From Nevskiaceae bacterium (GTDB taxonomy: Bacteria; Pseudomonadota; Gammaproteobacteria; Nevskiales; Nevskiaceae), in contig SCVA01000029.1 in assembly GCA_004297005.1 (NCBI GenBank), positions 62,001 through 126,000 on the forward strand: a DNA stretch of 64,000 nucleotides, given 5' to 3'. Numbering within the stretch: the first letter of the stretch is position 1; every line of letters begins with the position of its first letter. The notes under the pieces are model-generated. The model was given only the letters and a program-made list of their open reading frames with translations, was not told the DNA's origin and searched no databases. Positions 8,963 to 18,636 of this stretch are shown one piece after another. A program made the translations under genes and the position numbers.

Positions 8963-9748
8963 TCAGAGTGCTACCAGCAGGATCAGGCCCAGCGCCAGCC
9001 GATACCAGGCAAAGGGCACGAAACTGTGATGGCCGATGAAGCCCAGCAGCCAGCGCACCGCCGCGAAACCGGTGATGGCCGCCACCACGAAGGCCAGCGC
9101 CAGCTGCCCCCAGGGCTCGGCGGCGGCGGCACCGCCCGACTTCAAGACCTTCAGCAGCTCATAGCCGCTGGCCGCGAACATGGTCGGGATGCCGACCAGA
9201 AACGCGAACTCGGCGGCGCGTGGCCGCAGGGTCAGGCCCGCCAGCATGGCCGCAAAGATCGCCGCCGCCGAGCGCGAGGTGCCGGGGAACACGCCGGCGA
9301 CGACCTGCGCCACGCCGACCGCCACCGCCACCTTCCAGCTCAGCTCGGCCATCGCCGGCTGGCGCTGCGCCCAGGCCTCCACCGCGAAGATGACGAAGCC
9401 ACCAACGATCAGCGCGACGGCGATCGGCGTCACCGTATCGGGCAGCTCAGCGCCCAGCTTCTTGGCGATCAGACCCAGCACCGCGGTGACGCCGAAGGCG
9501 ACGGCGATCTTGCTCAGGTAGTCAAAGGCCTCGGGCTCGCGCCAGTCGCGCGCGAGTTGCAGCAGGCGCGTGCGGTAGACCAGGCAGACCGCGAGGATGG
9601 CGCCGGCCTGGATGGCGACATTGAACAGATCGCTGCGCCGGCCCAGCCACTCCTCGGCGATCAGCAGATGTCCGGTGGAGGAGATGGGGAGGAATTCCGT
9701 GAGGCCTTCGATCACACCCAGCAGCACAGCAGTCAGCCAGTCGTTCAC
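8963..9748 (-). CDS. uppP: Undecaprenyl-diphosphate phosphatase (UppP/BacA)
   Basis: A 261-residue inner-membrane enzyme that recycles undecaprenyl pyrophosphate for cell-wall synthesis and whose overproduction gives bacitracin resistance. Signature sequences are GVIEGLTEFLPISSTGH at the N-terminus and FPGTSRSAA about residue 165, together forming the active site, with about eight hydrophobic helices. The start is taken as GTG at 9748, giving MNDWLTAVLLGVIEG, which aligns with homologues; the frame is open far upstream but would overlap the divergent SDR gene. Confidence 0.93.
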   Translation of the reverse strand: MNDWLTAVLLGVIEGLTEFLPISSTGHLLIAEEWLGRRSDLFNVAIQAGAILAVCLVYRTRLLQLARDWREPEAFDYLSKIAVAFGVTAVLGLIAKKLGAELPDTVTPIAVALIVGGFVIFAVEAWAQRQPAMAELSWKVAVAVGVAQVVAGVFPGTSRSAAAIFAAMLAGLTLRPRAAEFAFLVGIPTMFAASGYELLKVLKSGGAAAAEPWGQLALAFVVAAITGFAAVRWLLGFIGHHSFVPFAWYRLALGLILLVAL

Positions 9749-9790
9749 ACTTACAGTCCGAATCGAAAAAATGAGTGCGGAGACTAGCGC

Positions 9791-10546
9791 ATGAACGAAG
9801 CTCCTGTAGCCTTGGTAACCGGTGCCGCGCGCCGCGTCGGCGCCGCCATCGTCCGCCGCCTGCACGCCGACGGCTGGCGGGTGGCGATCCACTGCGGCCA
9901 CTCGCGTGACGCGGCTGAAGCCCTGGCGCAGCAGCTCTGCGAACTGCGGCCGGCGAGCGCGCGGGTGTTCTCCGCCGACCTGCGCCGCGAGCAGGCGCCG
10001 GCCGAGCTGATCGACGCCGTCATCCTGCAGATGGGGCCGCCCACCGCCCTGGTCAACAATGCCTCGTCCTACTACGCGACACCGCTGGCCAGCCTGAAGC
10101 CGGCGATGATCGACGAGCTGGTGGCGACCAATCTGAAGGCGCCGCTGCTGCTGATCCAGGCCGCCCTGGCGGCCGGCGCCCTGCACAAGGTGGTGAACCT
10201 GCTCGACGCCCACACCCGCCAGCAGCCGCGGCCGGGCCTGTCGGCCTACAACGCCGCCAAGGACGGCCTCTGGGCGCTCACCGAAACCCTGGCGGTGGAA
10301 CTGGCACCGGCGGTGCGCGTCAACGGCGTCGCCCTGGGCCATATCGCCGCCGAGGTGCACGCCGAGCCCACCGACGCCGAGCGCCAGGACCTGATCGACA
10401 AGGACGCCCAGCTGCCGCGCATCCCGCTGCGCCGCTTCGGCACGCCGGCCGAGGTGGCGGCGGTGGTGAGCTGGCTGCTCTCCGAACAGGCCAGCTATCT
10501 GGCTGGCGCGGTGATTCCGGTAGACGGCGCGCGGCGGCTGGTCTAG
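9791..10546 (+). CDS. Pteridine reductase-like short-chain dehydrogenase (FolM/PTR1 group)
   Basis: A 251-residue SDR. The N-terminal TGAARRVG has the TGxxxRxG form characteristic of pteridine reductases rather than the usual TGxxxGxG, with NNAS at about residue 90 and the YxxxK catalytic pair in YNAAK at about residue 151. The expected reaction is NADPH-dependent reduction of dihydropteridines to tetrahydro forms. The stop TAG shares CTAG with the stop of the convergent NRDE gene. Exact substrate is inferred from motif only. Confidence 0.8.
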   Translation: MNEAPVALVTGAARRVGAAIVRRLHADGWRVAIHCGHSRDAAEALAQQLCELRPASARVFSADLRREQAPAELIDAVILQMGPPTALVNNASSYYATPLASLKPAMIDELVATNLKAPLLLIQAALAAGALHKVVNLLDAHTRQQPRPGLSAYNAAKDGLWALTETLAVELAPAVRVNGVALGHIAAEVHAEPTDAERQDLIDKDAQLPRIPLRRFGTPAEVAAVVSWLLSEQASYLAGAVIPVDGARRLV

Positions 10547-11298
10547 CCGGAAAGCGCGCTGGCGCCGAGCGCCACGCCGTCCGGCCCGAAGCGGCGCTCC
10601 TCGAAGCGCCAGCCCTCAGGGCCGAGCAGCACCACGCTGGAGGCGCGGGTGCCGTAGCGGGCGCTGCGGATGAATGGCGGCGCCAGCAGGCGCTCCAGAT
10701 CCAGACCGACACCGGTGTCGGGTAGCTCGGCATCGGCGGGCGCGCGGTCGTCGGCGAGCGCGGTGAACAGCGGCTCGACCTCCTCCCGCCCCTCATCCAG
10801 CCAGGCCTGCAGCGCGGCGCGCAGGCGCAGGGTCTTGGGCCAGGGGGTGTTGAGGCCGGCATTGGAAATCGCATGCACGCCCGGCGCCACCGGCTGCCAG
10901 CGCGGCTCGGGCCGGTTGCTGGCATAGCTCAGCGTCTGGCCGTCACTGAGCAGGAGGTTAAAGGCGCCGAAGCGGCCGGCCTCGTCCATCAGGCCCTGCG
11001 CCGCCTCCGGTGCGGAGGCGGCGCCTTGCAGAAAGCCGGTGGCCAGGGCGCCGCGCGAACGCAGGCCGGCCGGCGCTGGCTGCGGCTCGCGGACATTGGT
11101 CACCGCCGCCAGCCGACCACCCCCGCTCAGCGCCAGCCAGGCGCCGCCGGCGCGCAGATCGCGACCGCCGTAGAGGCCGGGCGCGTCCGGCCACTCGGCC
11201 AGCGGCGCGGCGGGACGGTCGTGGAATTCGTCGCGGTTGGCGACCACGATCAGCGGGTAGCGCGGATGGGCACGCCAGGCAAGAGCGATCAGGCACAT
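10543..11298 (-). CDS. NRDE family protein (TANGO2-like)
   Basis: A 251-residue member of the NRDE/TANGO2 family. It begins MCLIALAW, with Cys2 as in family members whose N-terminal Cys becomes exposed, and the defining NRDE occurs in VVANRDEFHDRPAAP at about residues 22-25. GGRDLRAGGAWL and TNVRE follow, as in homologues. The biochemical role of the bacterial family is not settled. The start at 11298 is preferred over one 27 bases upstream because it puts the conserved MC at the N-terminus. It converges on the pteridine reductase gene and shares four bases with it. Confidence 0.85.
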   Translation of the reverse strand: MCLIALAWRAHPRYPLIVVANRDEFHDRPAAPLAEWPDAPGLYGGRDLRAGGAWLALSGGGRLAAVTNVREPQPAPAGLRSRGALATGFLQGAASAPEAAQGLMDEAGRFGAFNLLLSDGQTLSYASNRPEPRWQPVAPGVHAISNAGLNTPWPKTLRLRAALQAWLDEGREEVEPLFTALADDRAPADAELPDTGVGLDLERLLAPPFIRSARYGTRASSVVLLGPEGWRFEERRFGPDGVALGASALSG

Positions 11299-11364
11299 GC
11301 CGGCATGGTATTGATTTACCCCCATGCCGGGCTATCCCGGCGCCACCGCTCGCCACTCGCCACC

Positions 11365-12255
11365 ATGACCGACAGCGCCACGCTCCCCGACGATCTGCCG
11401 AACGCCATTCGCGCCTGGCGCGACCGGCCACCCGCCGCCGAGCTGCGCGGCATGCCCAAGGTGGCGGTGCCGGCGGTCGGCGTGGTGCGGCGACTGGTGC
11501 CCGAGCACGGCGCGCAGCGGCTGCTGGCGCTGTTCTACCGCAACGCCCTGCGGCTGGCCCCGGCGCGGGTGGTGCTCAATGCCGCCAGCGCCGCCAATCT
11601 CGACGAGCTGCGCGCCCGGCCGCTGGCCGATGCCCAGGCGCTGGCGCTGCGGCTAAGCCGTCGCGATCTGGGTTGGGCGGCGGGCTCCGGCACGCTGCTG
11701 GGCATCGCCGGTGCCGCCGGTCTCGCCGCCGACGCGCCGGCCCTGGTGCTGCTGTCGATGCGCCTGCTGATCCGCACCGGCTACTGCTATGGCGAGGCAC
11801 CGACTCCGCAGCTGGCGGCGGCGCTGTTTGCGCTGGCCTCGGCCGATACCGTGGAAGAAAAGCAGCTGGCCTGGCGCAGCGCGCTAGCGGCCCGAGGCGG
11901 CCATGAAGTCGGTGCAGAGATTGCCGACGAGGCACTGCGCGATGGCCTGGAGCGCGCCGCCGAACGCGAATTCGCCAAACAGGCGCTCTCCAGCAGCCTC
12001 AACCGGCTGAGCCTGAACCTGGTGCAGCGCCTGGGCTGGCGCAAAGTGGCCGGCGCGCTGCCGCTGATCGGCGCCGCGGTCGGCGGCGCGGTCAATGCCC
12101 GTTTTCTGGCACAGCTGGCGGTCGCGGCACGCATGGTCTTCGCCGCCCGCCGCCTGGCCGCGCAGGGCGAGGACTTGCTCGGCCCGAAACCCGCAGCGGT
12201 GGCGGCCAGCGCGCCGCCGCCGGCGCGGCGACGCCGAACCCGCAAGCCGGCCTGA
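11365..12255 (+). CDS. EcsC family protein
   Basis: A 296-residue protein resembling the EcsC family: helical, with a glycine/alanine-rich hydrophobic centre (GTLLGIAGAAGLAADAPALV), the FALASADT and EKQLA stretch, and a second hydrophobic region at LPLIGAAVGGAVNARFL about residue 232-250. The tail is short and basic (RRRRTRKPA). EcsC was named from a Bacillus ABC transporter operon, but stand-alone proteobacterial members have no proven role. The start at 11365 follows the divergent NRDE gene by 66 bases. It converges with ntrC. Confidence 0.72.
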   Translation: MTDSATLPDDLPNAIRAWRDRPPAAELRGMPKVAVPAVGVVRRLVPEHGAQRLLALFYRNALRLAPARVVLNAASAANLDELRARPLADAQALALRLSRRDLGWAAGSGTLLGIAGAAGLAADAPALVLLSMRLLIRTGYCYGEAPTPQLAAALFALASADTVEEKQLAWRSALAARGGHEVGAEIADEALRDGLERAAEREFAKQALSSSLNRLSLNLVQRLGWRKVAGALPLIGAAVGGAVNARFLAQLAVAARMVFAARRLAAQGEDLLGPKPAAVAASAPPPARRRRTRKPA

Positions 12256-12268
12256 GGCCGGTTGCGGG

Positions 12269-13780
12269 CTACTCGTCGTCGCCCAGCCCCAGTTCCTTGA
12301 TCTTGCGAGTCAGCGTGTTGCGACCCCAGCCCAGGCGCTTGGCGGCCTCGATGCGCTGGCCGCGTGAGGCCTCCAGCGCCACTTCCAGCAGCGCCCGCTC
12401 GAAGGCCGGTGCGGCTTCGTCGAGCAGACCGTCACGGCCCTTGGCCAGCTCGGCCCGGGCCCAGAGCCGCAGATCGCTCAGCCAGACGCCGCCGCTGGCC
12501 GGCGCGGCCGCCGCAGGTGCGGCGCCGACCGCCTCGCTGGGGGTGGCGACCGCCGCTGGCGTGGCCGTGGCAGACGACGCCGGCCGACTGGTTTCCACCG
12601 GCGCGCGCTCGGCGATTTCCGGCGGCAGATCCTGCAAATGAATCTCGCGACCGGGCGCCATCACGGTCAGCCAGCGGCAGGTGTTTTCCAGCTGGCGGAC
12701 ATTGCCCGGCCATTCGAAGTTCTGCAGGCGCGCCATCACCTCCGGCAGCACCAGCTTGGGTTCGGTCTTCAGCTCCTCGCCGGCGCGGGCCAGGAAGTGG
12801 CGCATCAGCGGCGGCACGTCCTCCGGGCGCTCGCGCAGCGCCGGGATGCGCACGCGAATGACGTTGAGGCGGTGGTAGAGGTCTTCGCGGAAGCGGCCTT
12901 CCTTCACCAGTTCGTCGAGATCCTGGTGGGTGGCGGCGACCACCCGCACATCGACCTTGATCGGCGCGGTGCCGCCAACCCGGTAGAACTCGCCGTTCTG
13001 CAATACGCGCAGCAGGCGCGTCTGCAGATCGGCCGGCATGTCGCCGATTTCGTCCAGGAACAGGGTGCCGCCGTCGGCCTGTTCGAAACGCCCCTTGCGC
13101 AGAGTGGCGGCACCGGTGAAGGCGCCGCGTTCGTGGCCGAAGAACTCGCTTTCCAGCAGGTCCTTGGGAATCGCCGCGGTATTGACCGCGATGAACGGCT
13201 TGTTGGCGCGCGGGCTGGTCTCGTGCAGGGCGCGGGCGACCAGCTCCTTGCCAGTACCGGACTCGCCGGTGACCAGCACGGTGATGTTGGAATGCGCGAG
13301 CCGGCCGATGGCGCGGAACACGTCCTGCATCGCCGGCGCCTCGCCGATGATGGTGGCGGTGGGCGCGGCGGCGCTGCTGCCGCCCGCCGGCGTCTTCGGC
13401 TTGGCGGCACGCCGAACCAGGGTGGCGGCGGCATCGACGTCGAAGGGCTTGGGCAGGTACTCGAAGGCGCCGCCCTTGTAGCTGGCGACCGCAGCGTCGA
13501 GGTCGGAATGCGCGGTGATGATGATCACCGGCAGTTCCGGATGGCTGGCGCGCACCCGCTCCAGCAAGGCCAGGCCATCGACGCCGGGCATGCGGATGTC
13601 GGAGACCAGCACGTCCGGAGTTTCCTCCTCCAGCGCGTCCAGCAGTTCAGCGGAACCCTCGAAGGTACGCACCTGCATGCCTTCTCGGCCCAGCGACTTG
13701 GCTAGCACCCAGCGGATCGATTCGTCGTCGTCCACCACCCAGACATGGATGGGCGGCTGTTCTTCGCTAATGCGATTCAT
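12269..13780 (-). CDS. ntrC: Nitrogen regulation response regulator NtrC (NR-I)
   Basis: A 503-residue sigma-54 activator. The receiver domain has Asp61 as phospho-acceptor in LVSDIRMPG; the AAA+ domain has Walker A GESGTGKE and the sigma-54 contact loop GAFTGA; the C-terminal Fis-type helix-turn-helix ends EAAKRLGWGRNTLTRKIKEL. The linker between AAA+ and the DNA-binding domain is a long Ala/Pro/Thr-rich stretch (about 40 residues), making it somewhat longer than enterobacterial NtrC. The ATG at 13780 gives a normal N-terminus; an alternative at 13810, three bases after the ntrB stop, would add ten residues. It is phosphorylated by NtrB and should act at the glnA sigma-54 promoter in this window. 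Confidence 0.94.
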   Translation of the reverse strand: MNRISEEQPPIHVWVVDDDESIRWVLAKSLGREGMQVRTFEGSAELLDALEEETPDVLVSDIRMPGVDGLALLERVRASHPELPVIIITAHSDLDAAVASYKGGAFEYLPKPFDVDAAATLVRRAAKPKTPAGGSSAAAPTATIIGEAPAMQDVFRAIGRLAHSNITVLVTGESGTGKELVARALHETSPRANKPFIAVNTAAIPKDLLESEFFGHERGAFTGAATLRKGRFEQADGGTLFLDEIGDMPADLQTRLLRVLQNGEFYRVGGTAPIKVDVRVVAATHQDLDELVKEGRFREDLYHRLNVIRVRIPALRERPEDVPPLMRHFLARAGEELKTEPKLVLPEVMARLQNFEWPGNVRQLENTCRWLTVMAPGREIHLQDLPPEIAERAPVETSRPASSATATPAAVATPSEAVGAAPAAAAPASGGVWLSDLRLWARAELAKGRDGLLDEAAPAFERALLEVALEASRGQRIEAAKRLGWGRNTLTRKIKELGLGDDE

Positions 13781-13813
13781 CGGTAACTCATTGGCCTTCC
13801 GAGCGCACATGAC

Positions 13814-14908
13814 TCAAGGCGTGCCTCCCGGCTCGAACGGCAGATAGATGGAAAAGATGGTTTGCCCCGGTCGGCTTGCGCATTCGATCAGGCCGCCGTG
13901 GCTATGGATCATGTACTGAGCAATCGGCAGGCCAAGTCCGGTGCCATCCGGGCGGCCGGTCACCATTGGATAGAAAATCTTCTCGAACAGCTCGGGAGGA
14001 ATGCCCGGCCCGTTGTCCTCGATGTCGATCTGCGCGACCAGCCGGTGACGCACGCCGGCGATGGTGAACTGCCGCTTGGCGCGGGTGCGCAACTGGATGA
14101 TGCCCATGGTGCCGGGACGCGCAGCCAGGGCCTGCATGGCGTTGCGCACGACGTTGAGCACCGCCTGGATCAGCTGCTCACGGTCGGCGACCAGGTCAGG
14201 GATGCTGGGATCGTAGTCACGCAGCAGGGTGATGTTCTCCACCCCCTCGGCCTGCACCAGCTGCCGCACGTGCTCGACCACCTCGTGGATGTTGAGCGGC
14301 GCCTTCTTGGGCAGGCGGTTGGGCCCGAGCAGGCGATTGACCAGGTTCTGCAGTCGATCGGCCTCCTTGATGATCACCTGGGTGTATTCGCGGTGCTGAC
14401 TGTCGGGAAACTCCCGCTCCAGCAACTGCGCGGCGCCACGGATGCCTCCCAGCGGATTCTTGATCTCGTGCGCCAGGCCACGGATCAGCTCGCGGCTGGC
14501 CTGGTGCTGGGCGGCCAGCCACTCGTCGCGGGTGATGCGCAGGTGGCGGTCCAGCGGCAGCAGTTCCAGCAGCAGGCCGCGCAGCTTGCCGTCCATGAAC
14601 GGCGTCACCCGCCAATCGACGGTAATCGGCGGCTCGCCGTGGCGCGACAGCCGGCTCTCGCGCTCGATGAAGCCGGCAAAGTCGGCCAGCGCCTGGGTGA
14701 TGCGCGGCAACTGCGGTGCGAAATGGGGGATGGCCTGCACCAGCGGTTCATTCACCGCGTGTTTGCGTCCCACCCCGAATAGGTTCTCGGCAGCGGAATT
14801 GAGGCCGGCGATACGCAGGTGCTGATCGACGCAGATCACCGCCGTGGTGAGGCCGTCCAGCAGGGCATCCGCCTTGACGCGGGCAGCGGTTCGAGGGAGC
14901 AGGGCCAT
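13814..14908 (-). CDS. ntrB: Nitrogen regulation sensor histidine kinase NtrB (NR-II)
   Basis: A 364-residue cytosolic kinase/phosphatase that, through PII, controls NtrC. It has an N-terminal PAS domain (about 12-115), the H-box LAHEIKNPLGG with His147, and the HATPase domain with N-box VLNVVRNAMQAL, DNGPGIP and GTGLGLPIAQ. There is no membrane segment, as expected. I chose the ATG at 14908; a TTG at 14923 is possible. The gene is followed directly by ntrC and preceded by a near-consensus NtrC operator, suggesting autoregulation like E. coli glnL. Confidence 0.93.
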   Translation of the reverse strand: MALLPRTAARVKADALLDGLTTAVICVDQHLRIAGLNSAAENLFGVGRKHAVNEPLVQAIPHFAPQLPRITQALADFAGFIERESRLSRHGEPPITVDWRVTPFMDGKLRGLLLELLPLDRHLRITRDEWLAAQHQASRELIRGLAHEIKNPLGGIRGAAQLLEREFPDSQHREYTQVIIKEADRLQNLVNRLLGPNRLPKKAPLNIHEVVEHVRQLVQAEGVENITLLRDYDPSIPDLVADREQLIQAVLNVVRNAMQALAARPGTMGIIQLRTRAKRQFTIAGVRHRLVAQIDIEDNGPGIPPELFEKIFYPMVTGRPDGTGLGLPIAQYMIHSHGGLIECASRPGQTIFSIYLPFEPGGTP

Positions 14909-14993
14909 ACGCTTGGCAAGCAAAGCTCAGGCCAGCAAAACTCCCGGCCTGCGCACTATTGGGGCAAGGAGACTAGCCGCATCCTGCCCGGAA

Positions 14994-15010
14994 TGCACCA
15001 AATTCGTGCG
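14994..15010 (-). promoter_or_regulatory. Candidate NtrC-binding site upstream of ntrB
   Basis: TGCACCA-AAT-TCGTGCG matches the NtrC palindrome TGCACCA-N3-TGGTGCA at 12 of 14 informative bases: all seven on one arm and five on the other. It lies 86 bases upstream of the ntrB start, directly after the stop of the DUF4124 gene. Confidence 0.6.
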
Positions 15011-15541
15011 CTAGCGCGCGATAGGGGGCATCTGGTAGATGCGCACCGCCCCGGAACGGGTCAGCTCCCGGCCGTCCTTGTCCACGACGGCGGCGCTGAT
15101 CTTGTGCTCGCCACGCTCGACCTCGGTAAGCGTGTAACTCGCGGCCAGCCAAGGCTTCTTGTTCTGCGCGACGCCATCGAGGTAGTAGACGTAGCCCGCC
15201 CCTTCCGGCAGCCCCGGACTGACGGTCAGACTCACCGGCACCAGCCCCTGCGGATCGCGGAAAGTCTCGTCTTCCACCGGAGCGGCGACGCGCAGCGCAA
15301 GCTCCAGCTTGCTCGCCGCAGTCGGCGCGACCGGCTTGTCGATGACCGGTGCCGCCACCACCGGCGGACGCCCGGAGCGGTAGGTTTGCAGATCCGGCAG
15401 CGCCGCCGGCTTGGCATCCTTGGTCGGCGGCTGGGAGCCGTAGTGGATCACGCCGTCGGCGTCGACCCAGCGATAGATTTCGTCCTTGGCGGCCAGGGGC
15501 ATGGCCAGCGCCAGGAGCAGCAGGCAAGCAAGAGAGCGCAT
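15011..15541 (-). CDS. DUF4124 domain protein, exported
   Basis: A 176-residue protein with signal peptide MRSLACLLLLALAMPLAAKD and an N-terminal DUF4124 unit: IYRWVDADGVIHYGSQPP is the family's hallmark. The rest (about 60-176) looks like a beta-sandwich, with PEGAGYVYYLDGV and a closing YQMPPI. DUF4124 genes are often found between glnA and ntrB in Pseudomonas-like genomes, as here. Function is unknown; location is probably periplasmic. It starts 9 bases after the PAP2 gene stop and is probably co-transcribed with it. Confidence 0.82.
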   Translation of the reverse strand: MRSLACLLLLALAMPLAAKDEIYRWVDADGVIHYGSQPPTKDAKPAALPDLQTYRSGRPPVVAAPVIDKPVAPTAASKLELALRVAAPVEDETFRDPQGLVPVSLTVSPGLPEGAGYVYYLDGVAQNKKPWLAASYTLTEVERGEHKISAAVVDKDGRELTRSGAVRIYQMPPIAR

Positions 15542-15550
15542 GGCGAGAGA

Positions 15551-16483
15551 CTAGCCCTGCGGCGATGGGCGCGCAACGAACATATCGGCGTCAGTCCGTC
15601 CCGCCAGTTCCGAGCGGCGATAGCGGTGCATGACCCAGAGCCCGAGGCCGGCGACCGGGAGCCCGGCGATCAGGTCCACGAGGTAGTGGTAGCGCAGATA
15701 GACCGTCGAAACCCAGAGCAGAACGATGGGCGGCAACCACTGCCAGAATCGCCGCTGGTGGTGCCACCAGTCGAACAGCAGCAGGTAGAGCGAGGCGGCG
15801 AAGTGGATGCTGGGGAACACATCGACGCCATTGCTGCCGCCGACGATCAGCGGATGCGCGAGCCGCGCGAAAGGCCCGGCGGGCAGCGGCGGTAGCGCCG
15901 CCAAGGCCCGAAACGGCCCCCCTGCCGGCAGCGCCACATAGCCGGCGAAGCCCACCGCGTAGAGCACGAACAGGCCGACGATGCAGGCCCGGAAACGGGC
16001 CAGATCGCGCAGGCAGTAATGACCCGGGCCGAGGATCAGCACCACGAAGAAAAACAGGTAGCAGACGGTCAGCAGGTCGGTGAGTCCCGGCGAGGCGAAG
16101 GGCTGCAAGACCTGGGCGGCGGGTTGCCCCAGCAGGCGCTGGTCGGCTGCGGCCAGCAGCGCATCGGCATTCGGCCGCCCGAGCGCGGCGACGGCACCCG
16201 GCAGCGTGTAGAACGACAAGCCCATGGCGCTCGGATACCAGAGCAGGCGCAAGCGCCAGCGCAGTGGCGTCGGGCGACGCTGGCACCAGACGATCAGGAC
16301 CGCACTCAGCAAGGCACAGGCGACGAAGACCTGGCTATGGGGATCGCCGGGGCCGGCCACCCAGAGCAGCCAGAGCGCCATCGCGGCCAGCCAGCCACCG
16401 AAGGCGTACTCGTGCGGTAGCGCCCGCCACTGGGCGGCGCTTTCGAGAAAGGCGGAAAAAACCGGCGGAGCTTCCAGGCGCAT
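15551..16483 (-). CDS. PAP2 superfamily membrane phosphatase
   Basis: A 310-residue protein with about six transmembrane helices. FPSIHFAASLYLLL near residue 230 and the following YLRYHYLVDLIAG carry the PSxH and SxxxxxHxxxD-type elements of the PAP2/IPC-synthase-like phosphatases, which act on lipid phosphates. The start at 16483 (MRLEAPPVFSAF) is chosen because the longer open frame upstream runs through the glnA terminators. The substrate is unknown; its place between glnA and ntrBC does not by itself imply a nitrogen role. Confidence 0.75.
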   Translation of the reverse strand: MRLEAPPVFSAFLESAAQWRALPHEYAFGGWLAAMALWLLWVAGPGDPHSQVFVACALLSAVLIVWCQRRPTPLRWRLRLLWYPSAMGLSFYTLPGAVAALGRPNADALLAAADQRLLGQPAAQVLQPFASPGLTDLLTVCYLFFFVVLILGPGHYCLRDLARFRACIVGLFVLYAVGFAGYVALPAGGPFRALAALPPLPAGPFARLAHPLIVGGSNGVDVFPSIHFAASLYLLLFDWWHHQRRFWQWLPPIVLLWVSTVYLRYHYLVDLIAGLPVAGLGLWVMHRYRRSELAGRTDADMFVARPSPQG

Positions 16484-16510
16484 CCGGCAAGCATGCCGAG
16501 ACCGGCGCGC

Positions 16511-16543
16511 AAAAGAAAACGCCCCGCACGAGGCGGGGGTGAG
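16511..16543 (-). terminator. Second glnA-side terminator, imperfect copy of the first
   Basis: CCCCGC at 16522-16527 pairs with GCGGGG at 16533-16538, and on the minus strand it runs into GTTTTCTTTT. The core ACGCCCCGCACGAGGCGGGG is identical to the one at 16656-16675, 137 bases away, so the two look like a duplicated terminator. Confidence 0.6.
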
Positions 16544-16554
16544 CCGGGGCGGTA

Positions 16555-16608
16555 GCGAACAGCCAGTGGCTGTTCGCCCGGCGAACGGGCGGCCATGGAA
16601 GGCCGCCC
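16555..16608. repeat. Cluster of perfect inverted repeats between tandem terminators
   Basis: Three overlapping or abutting stems: GCGAACAGCC/GGCTGTTCGC (16555-16577, loop AGT), GTTCGC/GCGAAC (16572-16586, loop CCG), and GGGCGGCC/GGCCGCCC (16587-16608, loop ATGGAA). The first two are mutually exclusive. No gene is present between 16484 and 16699. Confidence 0.7.
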
Positions 16609-16649
16609 AGGGGGTCGGCAAACGGAACCAGGGCGCGCCAGGGACGGCC

Positions 16650-16680
16650 AAAAAAACGCCCCGCACGAGGCGGGGCGCTT
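16650..16680 (-). terminator. Rho-independent terminator of glnA
   Basis: An 8-base perfect stem CGCCCCGC/GCGGGGCG with a five-base loop is followed, on the minus strand, by seven T. It begins about 20 bases after the glnA stop. Confidence 0.9.
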
Positions 16681-16699
16681 CGTATCGCAACAGCCCGGC

Positions 16700-18115
<1,416 letters not shown>

Positions 18116-18189
18116 GGGCTTTCTCCTGCGTGGGGGTTGAGAAGCATAGGCGAAACCGGAGCGCCGTCTGTGCGGCGCGCCCTATTTTG

Positions 18190-18206
18190 AAGCAGCAAGC
18201 GTGCCA
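18190..18206 (-). promoter_or_regulatory. Sigma-54 promoter of glnA
   Basis: On the minus strand TGGCACGCTTGCTGCTT has GG-N10-GC spacing and matches TGGCAC-N5-TTGCW at 10 of 11 positions. It lies 75 bases upstream of glnA, in a genome with ntrB/ntrC a few genes away. Confidence 0.88.
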
Positions 18207-18223
18207 GTAGCGACCCCGCGCCA

Positions 18224-18250
18224 CAAAAAAGGGCGGGTGATCCCGCCCTC
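18224..18250 (-). terminator. Rho-independent terminator of psiF
   Basis: GGGCGGG/CCCGCCC stem (18231-18237 with 18242-18248) with loop TGAT, followed on the minus strand by six T (A run 18225-18230). It insulates the glnA promoter from psiF transcription. Confidence 0.88.
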
Positions 18251-18267
18251 AAGTTGCGGTCGCGATC

Positions 18268-18516
18268 TTAGGGCTTGGCCGGCTCGCTCGCCGCGGGCGC
18301 GGCGTCGACCTTGCCGGCGGACAGGCAGGTCTTCATCCAGGCCTTGCGCTCCTCCGCCTTCAGCCCTTTCTCCTTCGCCTCAGCGCTACAGTCCTTCATC
18401 CGCTGCTGCTGGGCCAGTTGCTTCTCGCTGAACTGCTTCTTCCCTTCCTCCGCATGCAGCGGACTGAGCGTGGCCAGACTCAGAAACACCACAGCCACCA
18501 GGCTTCTAGTACTCAT
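18268..18516 (-). CDS. psiF: PsiF repeat family protein
   Basis: An 82-residue exported protein with a signal peptide (MSTRSLVAVVFLSLATLSP, cleavage after HAEE or nearby) and one PsiF repeat: QQQRMKDCSAEAKEKGL through WMKTCLSAG, with the two conserved cysteines. E. coli PsiF has two such units and is phosphate-starvation induced; here there is one. GGGAGG about 6 bases before the ATG is a strong ribosome binding site. The family's function is unknown. I see no obvious Pho box upstream. Confidence 0.82.
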   Translation of the reverse strand: MSTRSLVAVVFLSLATLSPLHAEEGKKQFSEKQLAQQQRMKDCSAEAKEKGLKAEERKAWMKTCLSAGKVDAAPAASEPAKP

Positions 18517-18636
18517 CGTGCCCTCCCAAGGACGATGGCCGCGCGGATTGCGCGGTCAAAAAACTAGCACTTTGTCTCCGTCCGTCCAGAACCGGCCGTC
18601 GGATAGGCCGGCTGCAGCCTTGCCTGCGTCAACACC

